Below, one piece after another: positions 10,246 to 18,077 of a stretch of DNA of 64,000 nucleotides (its first letter is position 1; each line of letters opens with the position of its first letter). The stretch is from Terriglobales bacterium (GTDB lineage: Bacteria > Acidobacteriota > Terriglobia > Terriglobales > Acidobacteriaceae): the NCBI GenBank assembly GCA_035567895.1, contig DATMPC010000110.1, positions 61,232 through 125,231 on the forward strand, read 5' to 3'. A model generated the notes under the pieces. It made no database searches. It had not been told where the DNA came from and saw only the letters and a program-made list of their open reading frames with translations. The position numbers and the translations under genes are program-made.

Positions 10246-11328
10246 TCAGAAATGAGCTACGCGACTGGCGCCAAGCACCAATCCGAGAGTAAGCGCTGCT
10301 ATGACGACCTCGCCGAGAGCGCCGACAACAAAGGGACGCATCCCTTGCTTCGCCATCGCGCGAATATCGGTCCGCAAACCTACGCCTGCAAACGTAAGCA
10401 AGAATGCCCAGCGCGAGAGATTTCCGAGAGCGGCAGTCTGTGACTTATCGAATACATGCAGGCTGGCTAGGGCCGAGATCAGCAGGAAGCCGAGTACAAA
10501 TTTGGGAAATTTTGCCCACAGAAATTGCGCTTTGTTCTGCTTGAACTCCGTCGCCTTGCTTGTCGCCCAGCGCAAGGCGAAGCCAAGCACTACGAATCCG
10601 ATCATGGCGTTGCGGGTAGTCTTGGCCAGCACGGCGAATTTTTGCGCCGTATCGGAGTAGATCGCACCAGTCGCAACGGCTTCTGCGGTGTTGTCGACCG
10701 CAAGGCCCGACCACAGTCCGAAAGCGTGGTCCGACATCCCAAGTGCATGACCAATGAGTGGAAATGTGAACAGAGCGATTGCACCCAGGGCGAGAATGGC
10801 CGCGATCGCAAACGACGCGTCTTCATCGTCGGCCTCGATCGCGCCTTGCGTTGCAATAATCGCGGAGACGCCGCACACCGACGATCCCACCGCAAGCAGT
10901 GCGCTGAGGTTGCGATTCAACCCGAAGACGCGGCCAAGCCACGTCATGAAGCTGATCGCCAGCGTAAGCTCGACGACTACGAGCACAAGACTCACGCTGC
11001 CCATCAAGGCCAAATCACCGACCAGGAAACGCGCTCCCAGCAGCACGATGCCGGTCTTCAACCAGAAATCGTAAGTGGCGATTCCAGCACGAAAGACCTT
11101 CGGCACGCCGAAGGTATTGGCGACCACCACCCCAATCAGAATCGCCCACAGCACGTACTCGATGTTGGGAAGATGCAAATGATGCGACTTGCCGTAAAGC
11201 GCGATTCGTTGCTCAATGAACTTCCCGAGTAAACCGATCGCCGCAAGCAGCGCAACGCCCGGCAAAGGCTCAAAGATCCGTTGTGGGAAGGGAGCGAATC
11301 TGGGTTGCGGTATCGCTGCAGTTGCCAT
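10246..11328 (-). CDS. YeiH/PSE-family sulfate or sulfite exporter-like permease
   Basis: A 360-aa membrane protein of the YeiH type (conserved hypothetical 698) with about ten hydrophobic segments. Family signatures are LPGVALLAAIGLLGK near the start, LLGARF, AVGSSVCGVSAIIA and VDNTAEAVATGAIYS. I chose the ATG at 11328 because a strong SD (AAGGAGATCAAC) precedes it; an extension to 11493 would cover the upstream small ORF and terminator. Family function is poorly established; some members respond to sulfite and sulfur-limitation regulators. Its place at the head of a sulfite reductase operon supports a role in oxidised-sulfur transport or sulfite tolerance. Confidence 0.88.
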   Translation of the reverse strand: MATAAIPQPRFAPFPQRIFEPLPGVALLAAIGLLGKFIEQRIALYGKSHHLHLPNIEYVLWAILIGVVVANTFGVPKVFRAGIATYDFWLKTGIVLLGARFLVGDLALMGSVSLVLVVVELTLAISFMTWLGRVFGLNRNLSALLAVGSSVCGVSAIIATQGAIEADDEDASFAIAAILALGAIALFTFPLIGHALGMSDHAFGLWSGLAVDNTAEAVATGAIYSDTAQKFAVLAKTTRNAMIGFVVLGFALRWATSKATEFKQNKAQFLWAKFPKFVLGFLLISALASLHVFDKSQTAALGNLSRWAFLLTFAGVGLRTDIRAMAKQGMRPFVVGALGEVVIAALTLGLVLGASRVAHF

Positions 11329-11342
11329 GTTGATCTCCTTCC

Positions 11343-11456
11343 CTACCAGGGAACTCTCTTGATCACGCCCAGGCGCACAACTATTGCCAATGCCAGTGCG
11401 GTCCAAACTGCAACGGCGTCGAGCGAGAGGTGGGGACGTTTGCGAATCGGTGTCAT
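11343..11456 (-). CDS. 37-aa single-span membrane peptide
   Basis: A short ORF with a good SD (GGAG, 5 nt before ATG at 11456). It begins with a basic MTPIRKRPH stretch, has one hydrophobic span (about residues 13-29, AVAVWTALALAIVVRLGV) and ends KRVPW. Its stop (11343-11345) lies just before the SD of the permease, so the two are probably translationally linked. It lies after the leader terminator and therefore within the regulated part of the operon. The role is unknown; it may be a small subunit of the YeiH-type permease. Not recognised as a named family. Confidence 0.6.
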   Translation of the reverse strand: MTPIRKRPHLSLDAVAVWTALALAIVVRLGVIKRVPW

Positions 11457-11477
11457 AGCTGCTCCGTTTTTGTTCAG

Positions 11478-11511
11478 AAAATAAAAAGCCCATCCGCTGT
11501 GGATGGGCTTT
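11478..11511 (-). terminator. Intrinsic terminator/attenuator of the sulfite operon
   Basis: On the minus strand a perfect 11-bp stem (AAAGCCCATCC paired with GGATGGGCTTT, loop ACAGC) is followed by TTATTTT, making a continuous U-rich tail. It lies 29 nt after the stop of the cysteine-rich leader ORF and 22 nt before the first structural gene. No other gene on this strand ends here, so it must act on operon transcripts. Confidence 0.8.
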
Positions 11512-11540
11512 GGAGACTTATCGGGAACTGCTAAAAAAGT

Positions 11541-11615
11541 CTAGGAATGCACCTCCACACACGAGCGCACACAAATCCGACAACAACACATGCTCGCGAT
11601 GGAGAGGTTATGCAT
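11541..11615 (-). CDS. Cysteine-codon leader peptide (24 aa)
   Basis: The ORF reads from ATG at 11615 to TAG at 11541. Its core is MCCCRICVRSC: five cysteines in 24 residues, all TGT, three in tandem at codons 10-12 and others at 15 and 19. It begins 9 bp after a -10 element, so it is probably translated as a leaderless or near-leaderless mRNA. A shorter start at codon 9 is also possible. Position (promoter, Cys-rich ORF, terminator, sulfur genes) matches amino-acid attenuation logic: ribosomes stalled at Cys codons when Cys-tRNA is scarce would change leader folding and prevent termination. Confidence 0.75.
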   Translation of the reverse strand: MHNLSIASMCCCRICVRSCVEVHS

Positions 11616-11624
11616 TAGCCAAAT

Positions 11625-11653
11625 AACGTATCTGACCCCGGTAGAACTGTCAA
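11625..11653 (-). promoter_or_regulatory. Sigma-70 type promoter of the sulfite operon
   Basis: On the minus strand TTGACA (complement of 11648-11653), a 17-bp spacer and TACGTT (complement of 11625-11630). The -35 is a perfect consensus and the spacing ideal. Transcription would start around 11616-11619, immediately before the leader ORF. Confidence 0.75.
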
Positions 11654-11835
11654 CTGCGCATCAGATTAGACAGACACGCTTGGAGATTCAGGATTTTTTA
11701 CAGTCAGCAAGGCCAAAGGACTTTCGCTGCTCTTCTACGATCTTCCCCGATTTCACTCGCGTTGTCCCTGTGCGAAACCTGAACCCGTTGCTCCCAGCCA
11801 ACTTATACGAGAATACCAAGTGGAGGTAACGAGCC

Positions 11836-12201
11836 GTGGCAAACCCATTCGTGCATGTGGAACTGAATACGCCGGACCCGGAAAAAGCAAAGGCGTTCTA
11901 CTCGAAGCTATTCCAGTGGGAATTAGAAGATGTGCCCAACCCCGCCGTGCCCTCCAGTGTCTACACCATGATCAAAGTGGGATCGGGCACGGGTGGCGGC
12001 ATCATGAAGCAAGTTTCCGGCGGACCTTCCGGTTGGCTCGCTTATGTTGAGGTGGATGACATTCAAGCTGCGACGCAAAGGGCGAAATCGCTAGGCGGCA
12101 AGATCATGAAGGACGTAACCGAAGTGATGGGCATGGGCTGGCTCAGCTTTATTCAGGATCCGACGGGCGCAGTTCTGGGGCTCTGGAAGACAAAGAAATA
12201 A
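11836..12201 (+). CDS. VOC-family (glyoxalase/bleomycin-resistance fold) protein
   Basis: A 121-aa single VOC module pair starting at GTG (11836) behind a strong SD (GGAGG at 11822-11826). It opens FVHVELNTPDPEKAKAFYSK and closes FIQDPTGAVLGLWK, as in the PhnB/YdcN-like 'VOC family' proteins. Such proteins bind a metal via side chains on beta strands, but no substrate can be assigned. It stands alone and converges on the PQQ-domain gene. Confidence 0.85.
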   Translation: MANPFVHVELNTPDPEKAKAFYSKLFQWELEDVPNPAVPSSVYTMIKVGSGTGGGIMKQVSGGPSGWLAYVEVDDIQAATQRAKSLGGKIMKDVTEVMGMGWLSFIQDPTGAVLGLWKTKK

Positions 12202-12233
12202 TCTGCGTTAGCGCTCGCTATGGAAAGAGATCA

Positions 12234-12256
12234 ATGCAGGCCGCGAAGGCCTGCAT
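12234..12256. terminator. Hairpin between convergent genes
   Basis: ATGCAGGCC, loop GCGAA, GGCCTGCAT: a perfect 9-bp stem midway between the convergent VOC and PQQ-propeller genes. It has no U-tract on either strand, so termination efficiency is uncertain. Confidence 0.5.
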
Positions 12257-12280
12257 CACTATTCCCTGTCCCCTGCCTTG

Positions 12281-14320
12281 TTACAGGCGATAACCGACCA
12301 GTGTGCCCGGCGCAGTCTGCAGGAAGAGCATGTCGGCGATGTCGTCTACCGCGTATGCCGGCTCCTTCTCTTTGCCAAGATTCACCTGTGCTAGCGGCTG
12401 TGCTGTGCTCTTATCGATCTGCATCAACACATTGCCATGTCCGTCGGGAGCGCGCGTCAACATGAAGACGAATCCAGGGACATCCAGCGAGGCCTTGAAC
12501 CGCTTCGTCGCCATCGCTGCCGACTGCTTTGAGTAGCCCTCGAGCTGCTTGCCACCCTGCGTGTACGCCGCAGCGAGCTGGCCGGTTACCCGTTGAGTAG
12601 TGGGATCGGTCGCCTGCTGCGAGGCTTGAGCGAAGGCGTCACCGTATGCCGAGGCAGCGGCACCGTAGAGGCCTGCGCGCACGGCGTTGAGCGCATAGAG
12701 AGCGCGCAACACTCCCGGAAGCTGCGGTGCCGGGTAGTAAACCTGCTGCTTGATTTGTCCGTCGCGCGCAACAATCACCAAGTTCTGCGAAGAGCTGAGG
12801 ACGATTCCTTCCTGCCGGATCTCCATCGCCGTAGGATCTTCACCGCCCTGCAGCTTGATTTCATTTCCTACTGCGCGGAAAGTACCGGCCTCGCGATCAA
12901 CTGCATAGAGCCGATGGTCGCGATTCGCAAACACATAGAGCGTCTTACCTTCCGCAGAGTGATGCAGGTAGTAGCGTGCAGCCTTGTAGTCGCTCGAGCT
13001 GAGGGGCTTGCCGCTCTCGATTGCGTCTTTGAACCGCGGCTCTCCGGTTTCGAGATCGATGACGTTGACCTCAGCATTGATCGTTGCGTCGGGCCGCGAT
13101 ACATAGAGCAAGCCCTTCGGGGTGAGCTCCGCGTAAGCGAGCTGGCCTTTGATCTTGACGTCCTTTTTCAACCGCAATGACGCGCTGGCAACATCCAACA
13201 CGTTCACAAATGTGCGCGACTCCGCGTCCACAGCGAGGACAACAGCATTCCCAGCGACCAAGGCGTCGATCACCGTGCCGTGCATCCGGATGGGTTTTGG
13301 GGCGATCATGGTTCCATCTTCGTAGCGAGCGACGTTGAGCCCGGTTTGCACAACGCCATTGACGATGCGAACGTTGCCGGTTGCCTCGTTCTCCGGCGGC
13401 GCCTCAGGAAGCATCACAATCCCTGCTGGATGCTGCACGATGTCGCGTATGCGTCCATCCACCTTCGCCGGTTTAGTCCACAGCGCCTGGCCGTCCGTCA
13501 GGCCGTATGCCATCAAGCTGTCGTTGAAGCTCACGTAGATGCGATTAGGTTTGTCGAACGACGGATACAGACGCACGTGCTGCGCCACCATACCTCGCTG
13601 TGTAGGAAGAGTCGCCGACCAGCGCACTGCTCCAGTGCGCGCATCCAGAGCGCGGAGACCCATCAATGTGTGCACGACGATCATGTCCGGCCCGGCCTGC
13701 AGAACCTCGAGTGCCGTTGACTCTGCCGCAAGGTTCTGGAGTCCCTGCATCAGCGCACCAAAGCCTCTCTTCTTAGGCTCAGTCTGCGTAAACAGCGACT
13801 CATTCGCCCAAAGTCGCTGCCCGTTGACGAGGTCGAATAGCCCCACCACGGACGGACCCGCAGCCCGCTTTCCGTGGACCAGAAGTGTGCCGCTCTGGGG
13901 CAGAACGCGGCGTGTAATCACCTGCGTGAGATCAAGTTTCCGTGAATCGAAGATCACAGAGCCAGTCACTGGATCAAAGATCAGGAGCAAGCCCTCTCGC
14001 TTAGCTTCCATCAGGAGCGATCCTTCGACTGGGCGCACGCTATCCGCCGAAAGTCCTCCCAATTCGGGTTTCTCCCATGCAACTCGCCCGCGATCGATGT
14101 CTATAGCTGTAAGCGCGCTGTCGGTCGAGACAAGGAGAGCTCCCGCAGGCGTGATCTGCTGCCAACGAATGTCGCCATTCACCTTGACGGTCCAAGCGGC
14201 CGTCGCGGTGGAAGTGGTGGTGCTGTCGGCTTGTGTGTAAACGCTGCTTCCGAAGACGATCCCAAATACAGACAGCAGGACCGTACGGCAAGTGCGGCCA
14301 AGAAAAGAGGCCATCATCAT
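12281..14320 (-). CDS. Secreted PQQ-like beta-propeller repeat protein
   Basis: A 679-aa protein. The ATG at 14320 is preceded by AAGGAGATTGTG, a good SD, and followed by a signal peptide (FLGRTCRTVLLSVFGIVFGS, cleavage near VYTQA). The mature part has PQQ/YncE-like propeller repeats of the form 'ALDARTGAVRW' and 'LTAIDIDRGRVAWEKP', each with a W at the blade end. A C-terminal stretch with alanine-rich helices (AAYTQGGKQLEGYSKQS) precedes a last blade. Probably periplasmic or outer-membrane-associated. BamB-like scaffolding and a dehydrogenase-like role are both possible; no catalytic site was seen. Confidence 0.75.
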   Translation of the reverse strand: MMMASFLGRTCRTVLLSVFGIVFGSSVYTQADSTTTSTATAAWTVKVNGDIRWQQITPAGALLVSTDSALTAIDIDRGRVAWEKPELGGLSADSVRPVEGSLLMEAKREGLLLIFDPVTGSVIFDSRKLDLTQVITRRVLPQSGTLLVHGKRAAGPSVVGLFDLVNGQRLWANESLFTQTEPKKRGFGALMQGLQNLAAESTALEVLQAGPDMIVVHTLMGLRALDARTGAVRWSATLPTQRGMVAQHVRLYPSFDKPNRIYVSFNDSLMAYGLTDGQALWTKPAKVDGRIRDIVQHPAGIVMLPEAPPENEATGNVRIVNGVVQTGLNVARYEDGTMIAPKPIRMHGTVIDALVAGNAVVLAVDAESRTFVNVLDVASASLRLKKDVKIKGQLAYAELTPKGLLYVSRPDATINAEVNVIDLETGEPRFKDAIESGKPLSSSDYKAARYYLHHSAEGKTLYVFANRDHRLYAVDREAGTFRAVGNEIKLQGGEDPTAMEIRQEGIVLSSSQNLVIVARDGQIKQQVYYPAPQLPGVLRALYALNAVRAGLYGAAASAYGDAFAQASQQATDPTTQRVTGQLAAAYTQGGKQLEGYSKQSAAMATKRFKASLDVPGFVFMLTRAPDGHGNVLMQIDKSTAQPLAQVNLGKEKEPAYAVDDIADMLFLQTAPGTLVGYRL

Positions 14321-14504
14321 CACAATCTCCTTGTGGAAGGGCAGAGGCGGGATACCAGTGGTCATGCTCCCCGATATCGAATCGGGAAGCAAAACACGAA
14401 CAGACATGTCCTGCTAGAGCGCTCTGAGCCGTTTTCCGCGTATTCCGTGCTCAGTGATAAGACAGTTCTTGCTTTGCGTTGGGGATCGCTTGAGTCTCAG
14501 CTTT

Positions 14505-14532
14505 TTGGCGCAGACCTGCGATGCACTACAAT
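14505..14532 (+). promoter_or_regulatory. Promoter of the metallo-hydrolase gene
   Basis: TTGGCG (14505-14510), 16-bp spacer, TACAAT (14527-14532). The ATG at 14541 is only 8 bp downstream and no SD intervenes, so the transcript is likely leaderless. Confidence 0.5.
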
Positions 14533-14540
14533 TTCGCGCC

Positions 14541-15527
14541 ATGCTGAAGAAAGCTGTCATCGCCATTAGCTTCGCTGCCTTGTCCCTCACTCAAGCGAAG
14601 CCACAAATACAGCCACAATCGCAACCCAGCCAGTCGCAAACTGCGCAACCTGCCCCGGCGCAGACGCCGGCGTTCACCGTCAAGCAAATCGGTAAAGGCG
14701 TTTACGCGGCGATCTCGGGGCGCGCCGGGGGCAACACTGGATTCATCATTGGCGATAACGGGGTGCTGGTGGTCGATACCTTCATCAGCCAAACGCCCGC
14801 GCGTGACCTGCTAAGCGAAATCCGCAAGATCACGAATCTGCCCGTGAAGTATGTCGTCAACACCCATTACCATCTCGACCACGTGGCCGGCAATGCCATC
14901 TTCACTGAAGCGGGAGCAACCGTGATCGCCCATCGCAACGAGCGCGGTTGGGTGCGGACGGAAAATCTGAAGTTCTTCCGGCAGAATGGCGCAACGCCAA
15001 CCGCGGAGCAGCGCGCGCAAGTCGCGTCCCTCGTCGAGCCGCAGATCACCTATGACCACATTCTCGAAGTGAATCTCGGCTCACGCCTGGTGCGAGTCGT
15101 TTATTTACCCGGCCACACCGGCGGCGATTCCGTGGTCTACATTCCTGATGCAAATGTCGTCTTCACCGGCGACCTCGCATGGAACCAGCGCATTCCCAAT
15201 TTGATCGATGCCACTACTTCAGCCTGGATCGAAACCCTCGACAAAATGATGGCTGCGCATCCCAACGCTACCTTCATCCCCGGCCATGGAGACGTAGCCA
15301 GCGTGCAAGACATTAGAGCGTTTCACGATTACCTGGCAGCGCTGCGCGAGAGCATTCAGAAGGCGCAAGCTGCAGGACAGAGTGGCGACGCACTAACGCA
15401 AACTGTATTGGCCGATCTCAAGCCCAAATATGGTGCGTGGCCCGGCTTCGAACGTCTTAGCCCGCTGAACGTCCAGCAAACGGCCGCCGAACTTGACGGA
15501 ACAAAGAAGATTCCACAAGCTGAGTAG
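14541..15527 (+). CDS. Secreted metallo-beta-lactamase-fold hydrolase
   Basis: A 328-aa protein with signal peptide (MLKKAVIAISFAALSLTQA) and a Gln/Pro-rich spacer before the fold. Metal ligands are in place: THYHLDHVAGN (HxHxDH), LPGHTGGD, VVFTGDLAW and FIPGHGDV. This pattern belongs to the broad periplasmic MBL-fold group annotated as 'quinoprotein relay system' or 'cyclase' hydrolases; a beta-lactamase activity should not be assumed. Start chosen at 14541 because the signal peptide begins there and a -10 lies just upstream. Confidence 0.85.
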   Translation: MLKKAVIAISFAALSLTQAKPQIQPQSQPSQSQTAQPAPAQTPAFTVKQIGKGVYAAISGRAGGNTGFIIGDNGVLVVDTFISQTPARDLLSEIRKITNLPVKYVVNTHYHLDHVAGNAIFTEAGATVIAHRNERGWVRTENLKFFRQNGATPTAEQRAQVASLVEPQITYDHILEVNLGSRLVRVVYLPGHTGGDSVVYIPDANVVFTGDLAWNQRIPNLIDATTSAWIETLDKMMAAHPNATFIPGHGDVASVQDIRAFHDYLAALRESIQKAQAAGQSGDALTQTVLADLKPKYGAWPGFERLSPLNVQQTAAELDGTKKIPQAE

Positions 15528-15543
15528 GAATATGCTATTGCTC

Positions 15544-15792
15544 ATGCCAACCAACTCTCGCGCTGGAACTCGCCAGGTTAAGATCTTCAGGAGCGGACGA
15601 AATCAGGTTGTGCGAATTCCGCGAGAGTTCGAACTTCTTGGTGAGGACGCTATCATGCTCAAGGAAGGCGAGCGACTAGTTATCGAACCGGCGCGGCCGC
15701 CGTCTCTGGTTGCGTTACTGCGGGCGCTCAAACCGCTGAAGGAAGATTTTCCCCTCATTGCTGAGTTGACGATTGATCCTGTCAAGCTCTGA
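15544..15792 (+). CDS. VapB/AbrB-like antitoxin, no toxin partner
   Basis: About 82 aa with an AbrB/MazE swapped-hairpin DNA-binding domain: RQVKIFRSGRNQVVRIPREF, followed by GERLVIEP, and a C-terminal tail (FPLIAELTIDPVKL) resembling the toxin-binding tail of VapB proteins. Upstream in-frame starts exist at 15532 (ATG) and 15493 (TTG); none has a well-spaced SD. A PIN-domain VapC normally follows within a few bases, but here only 31 bp separate the stop from a convergent gene, so it is an orphan. Confidence 0.7.
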   Translation: MPTNSRAGTRQVKIFRSGRNQVVRIPREFELLGEDAIMLKEGERLVIEPARPPSLVALLRALKPLKEDFPLIAELTIDPVKL

Positions 15793-15823
15793 CGTGCTAC
15801 CGGCCCTCGCGTGAGATTTCCCG

Positions 15824-16345
15824 TCATCGTCGCCGCGGGAAACGCATAGATCTCTTCAATTCCTCCATTACCTCGTAGACGATTGGGCAAGTAAAAGTCC
15901 GACCAATCATTCCCAGGGTGCGACAGACGAAATCCGACTCATAGAGGTATGGATAACCACTGCAATCGGCAGGACGATCTTCATACACGCTACACCGGTT
16001 GTCTTTCAGGAATGGACACGGAGTCGTGCGGGTGATCCAAGGATTGTCACAATCCGGTTCCGAGCGTTCCAGATACGACTCGATGAATTGTTCACGCGTC
16101 GTTCCAAGACGGTGTGCCAGGCGCCCGACTTCCATCTCGCTGAACGTTGGCTTGACCTCGCGACAGCAGTTGGCGCACTTGGTGCAGTCGATTCCGGCCC
16201 ACACGCGCCGCGTGCTGGCAAAGACACGACGGTCAATTTCATCCGGCTCCAGATTGCATTTGGTCTTTAGGAACTGACGAAACCTATAATTTTCGTCCTC
16301 CTTTTCCTCGGCGAGCTTGCGTATCTGAACAAGATCGAAGGCCAT
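15824..16345 (-). CDS. YkgJ-family cysteine cluster protein
   Basis: A 173-aa protein with the CxxCxxCC motif (DCTKCANCCREV) and downstream cysteines in CPFLKDNRCSVYEDRPADCSGYP, the arrangement of the YkgJ family, proposed to bind a zinc or Fe-S cluster. An additional Cys pair lies near the C-terminus (FVCRTL, FTCPIV). Function of the family is unknown. Cytosolic; it stands alone between convergent and tandem neighbours. Confidence 0.88.
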   Translation of the reverse strand: MAFDLVQIRKLAEEKEDENYRFRQFLKTKCNLEPDEIDRRVFASTRRVWAGIDCTKCANCCREVKPTFSEMEVGRLAHRLGTTREQFIESYLERSEPDCDNPWITRTTPCPFLKDNRCSVYEDRPADCSGYPYLYESDFVCRTLGMIGRTFTCPIVYEVMEELKRSMRFPRRR

Positions 16346-16413
16346 ACTGACACTCTTCCTGGTCCTGCCTCTTGCTTTCGCAGCTTAGAGGCTTAGGAGC
16401 CTAGCAGCTTCTT

Positions 16414-17370
16414 CTATTCCCCCGTCCCTGGTAAAACTCCGATCGTATGCAGCCAGCGCGAGGCTAACTGCGGCCACCTTGTTACCGGCTTCTCCGTCGG
16501 ACGCAGGCCATATCCGTGGCCGCCTTGCGCGTAGGTGTGCAGCTCCGCGGGTACGCCTGCTTTCTTCAGCGCCATGAAGTACTCGACCGCGTTCTCTACG
16601 TGTACGCCATCGTCCTCCGCCTGCACGAGGAAGCTCGGCGGCGTTGAAGCTGTCACCGGAATGTCCGGACTGAACTCGAAATTCTTTTCGGCATTCGCGA
16701 GATATCCGGGATAGAGGATGATGGCGAAGTCAGGACGGCAGCTCAGTTGATCGGCCGCATCCACCGCCGGATACAGCCGCTGCTCATAATGCGTGCTGAC
16801 GGCCGCAGCCAGATGCCCTCCTGCCGAGAATCCCAAGACCCCCACCCGCTTAGGATCGATGTGCCACTCTGCCGCATGCTCGCGCACGATCCCGATAGCA
16901 CGCTGGGCATCCTGAAGCGCCGCGCCCGATTTGGGAAACGGCCCGGTCTCCGGCACGCGATACTTCACCAGCACGCAGTTCACGCCAATCGAGTTCAGCC
17001 AGTCGCAGACCTCTGTTCCCTCAAGGTCGATCGCCAGGATGCGATAGCTTCCGCCGGGAAACACCACCACCGTAGGCATAGGGCCTGAGTTCGGCGTGCT
17101 CTTGACCCCATACAGCGTGAGCGTCGGCACGGAGACATTGCCGATTCGAATCACGGGGCGTCCCGCAACCTGACGGTCCTTCGCGGTTGTGGTCTCCTGC
17201 TCTGGTGCTTTGGCGGTCGATGGGCCAGGCGCGCCGCCAGACCACAGAGGAACGGTTGTATGTTCCGGACTCGGTGGCCAGGCCGAAGGTGTTGGCGTTT
17301 GCCCAAAGGCGGAAAGAACGAAAGAGATGAAGACGAGCTGCAGAAGCAGCGATTTCAGCGTTCCGGACAT
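16414..17370 (-). CDS. Secreted alpha/beta-hydrolase (esterase/acetyl-xylan esterase-like)
   Basis: A 318-aa protein with an N-terminal signal (LKSLLLQLVFISFVLSAFG). The fold is recognisable from VVVFPGGSYRILA (oxyanion loop), the nucleophile elbow GFSAGGH, an acid in QAEDDGVHVENA and a histidine in QGGHGYGLR. Such enzymes deacetylate plant polysaccharides or cleave small esters; the substrate is not determinable. I chose the ATG at 17370; the longer frame to 17484 lacks support, and TACACT lies 8 bp upstream of 17370, suggesting a leaderless message. Confidence 0.83.
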   Translation of the reverse strand: MSGTLKSLLLQLVFISFVLSAFGQTPTPSAWPPSPEHTTVPLWSGGAPGPSTAKAPEQETTTAKDRQVAGRPVIRIGNVSVPTLTLYGVKSTPNSGPMPTVVVFPGGSYRILAIDLEGTEVCDWLNSIGVNCVLVKYRVPETGPFPKSGAALQDAQRAIGIVREHAAEWHIDPKRVGVLGFSAGGHLAAAVSTHYEQRLYPAVDAADQLSCRPDFAIILYPGYLANAEKNFEFSPDIPVTASTPPSFLVQAEDDGVHVENAVEYFMALKKAGVPAELHTYAQGGHGYGLRPTEKPVTRWPQLASRWLHTIGVLPGTGE

Positions 17371-17378
17371 AGCCGGAA

Positions 17379-17384
17379 AGTGTA
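17379..17384 (-). promoter_or_regulatory. -10 element, esterase gene
   Basis: TACACT on the minus strand, 8 bp before the ATG at 17370, with no SD between. The -35 is weak. Confidence 0.4.
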
Positions 17385-17477
17385 CCCTACTCGTCTTCGC
17401 CGACTGCCGGCAAGCGTTCCCGGCAAAGTTCGCCCTTTCACCAACCGAAACGTGCGGTAGGTGAGCGCCGTTCCCGC

Positions 17478-17503
17478 AGCCCATGTGCGGCGAGCCATGG
17501 GAA
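17478..17503. repeat. Dispersed repeat copy A (26 bp, with inner hairpin)
   Basis: Identical over 26 bp to 22175-22200. It carries CCCATG ... CATGGG, able to form a 6-bp stem around TGCGGCGAGC. The bases just outside both copies are also similar. Confidence 0.65.
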
Positions 17504-17549
17504 TTGCGATACCAAATTAGATCCCGAGATACCTTTGGGGCAATCGAGG

Positions 17550-18077
17550 TTACTTAGGACTTATCAGCGGGACCTGCGAGGCGAGTTGGAGTTCGATCAT
17601 CATGCCGACACGGCGATCGATCTGAAAGAACATGGCGGTTTTCTGGCGCGAGATCACCTTCTCGAATTCAGGAATGAATTTGAGGCGCAGCTGAGTGTTG
17701 TCATTGTCGAGAGCTAGCCACCGCTTAATGTAACTGCCGGCTTGATCTTCGCTCAGGTTCCGATAATTCTGTGCGTACTCCTTGATCAAAGCGTAGCGAA
17801 CATCGTTCACCTTGATGGTCTCTCCGATGTATCGGTCGTACACGGGCCAGAATTTAGTAGCTTCCGTTTCGGTCAAGGGCATGTTGGCGGCCACAACCTT
17901 CTTCCGTTCAGAACGAATGTCCTGCCGCATCAGCTGGATGTTGGCCTCGTTCACCTCCTCTGCGTTGACAGTTTTGGCGCTTGCCGGCGAGACTGCGGGC
18001 TGTTGCGCACTGAGCAAAGAAGACGCAGCGAGCACGGATGTCGCCACGTAGAAAACGAGAGCCATGTTCCGCTTCAA
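17550..18077 (-). CDS. Small secreted helical protein, unknown
   Basis: A 175-aa protein with a signal peptide (MALVFYVATSVLAASSLLSA). The mature part is charged and alpha-helical, with a segment reminiscent of Spy/CpxP-type periplasmic helices (NMPLTETEATKFWPVYDRY, QTAMFFQIDRRVGMMIEL), but no LTxxQ motif was confirmed. The start is TTG (complement of 18075-18077) with GGAG 9 nt upstream; the next ATG (18065) is too far from that SD. Probably periplasmic. Confidence 0.7.
   Translation of the reverse strand: MKRNMALVFYVATSVLAASSLLSAQQPAVSPASAKTVNAEEVNEANIQLMRQDIRSERKKVVAANMPLTETEATKFWPVYDRYIGETIKVNDVRYALIKEYAQNYRNLSEDQAGSYIKRWLALDNDNTQLRLKFIPEFEKVISRQKTAMFFQIDRRVGMMIELQLASQVPLISPK

Noticed and set aside
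11493..11541. Alternative AGACTT/AAGTCT hairpin as the antiterminator
   Set aside because: It forms a stem upstream of, but not overlapping, the terminator arm, so it could not prevent termination.
15793..15823. VapC toxin after the antitoxin
   Set aside because: Only 31 bp lie before the convergent gene; no PIN domain in any frame.
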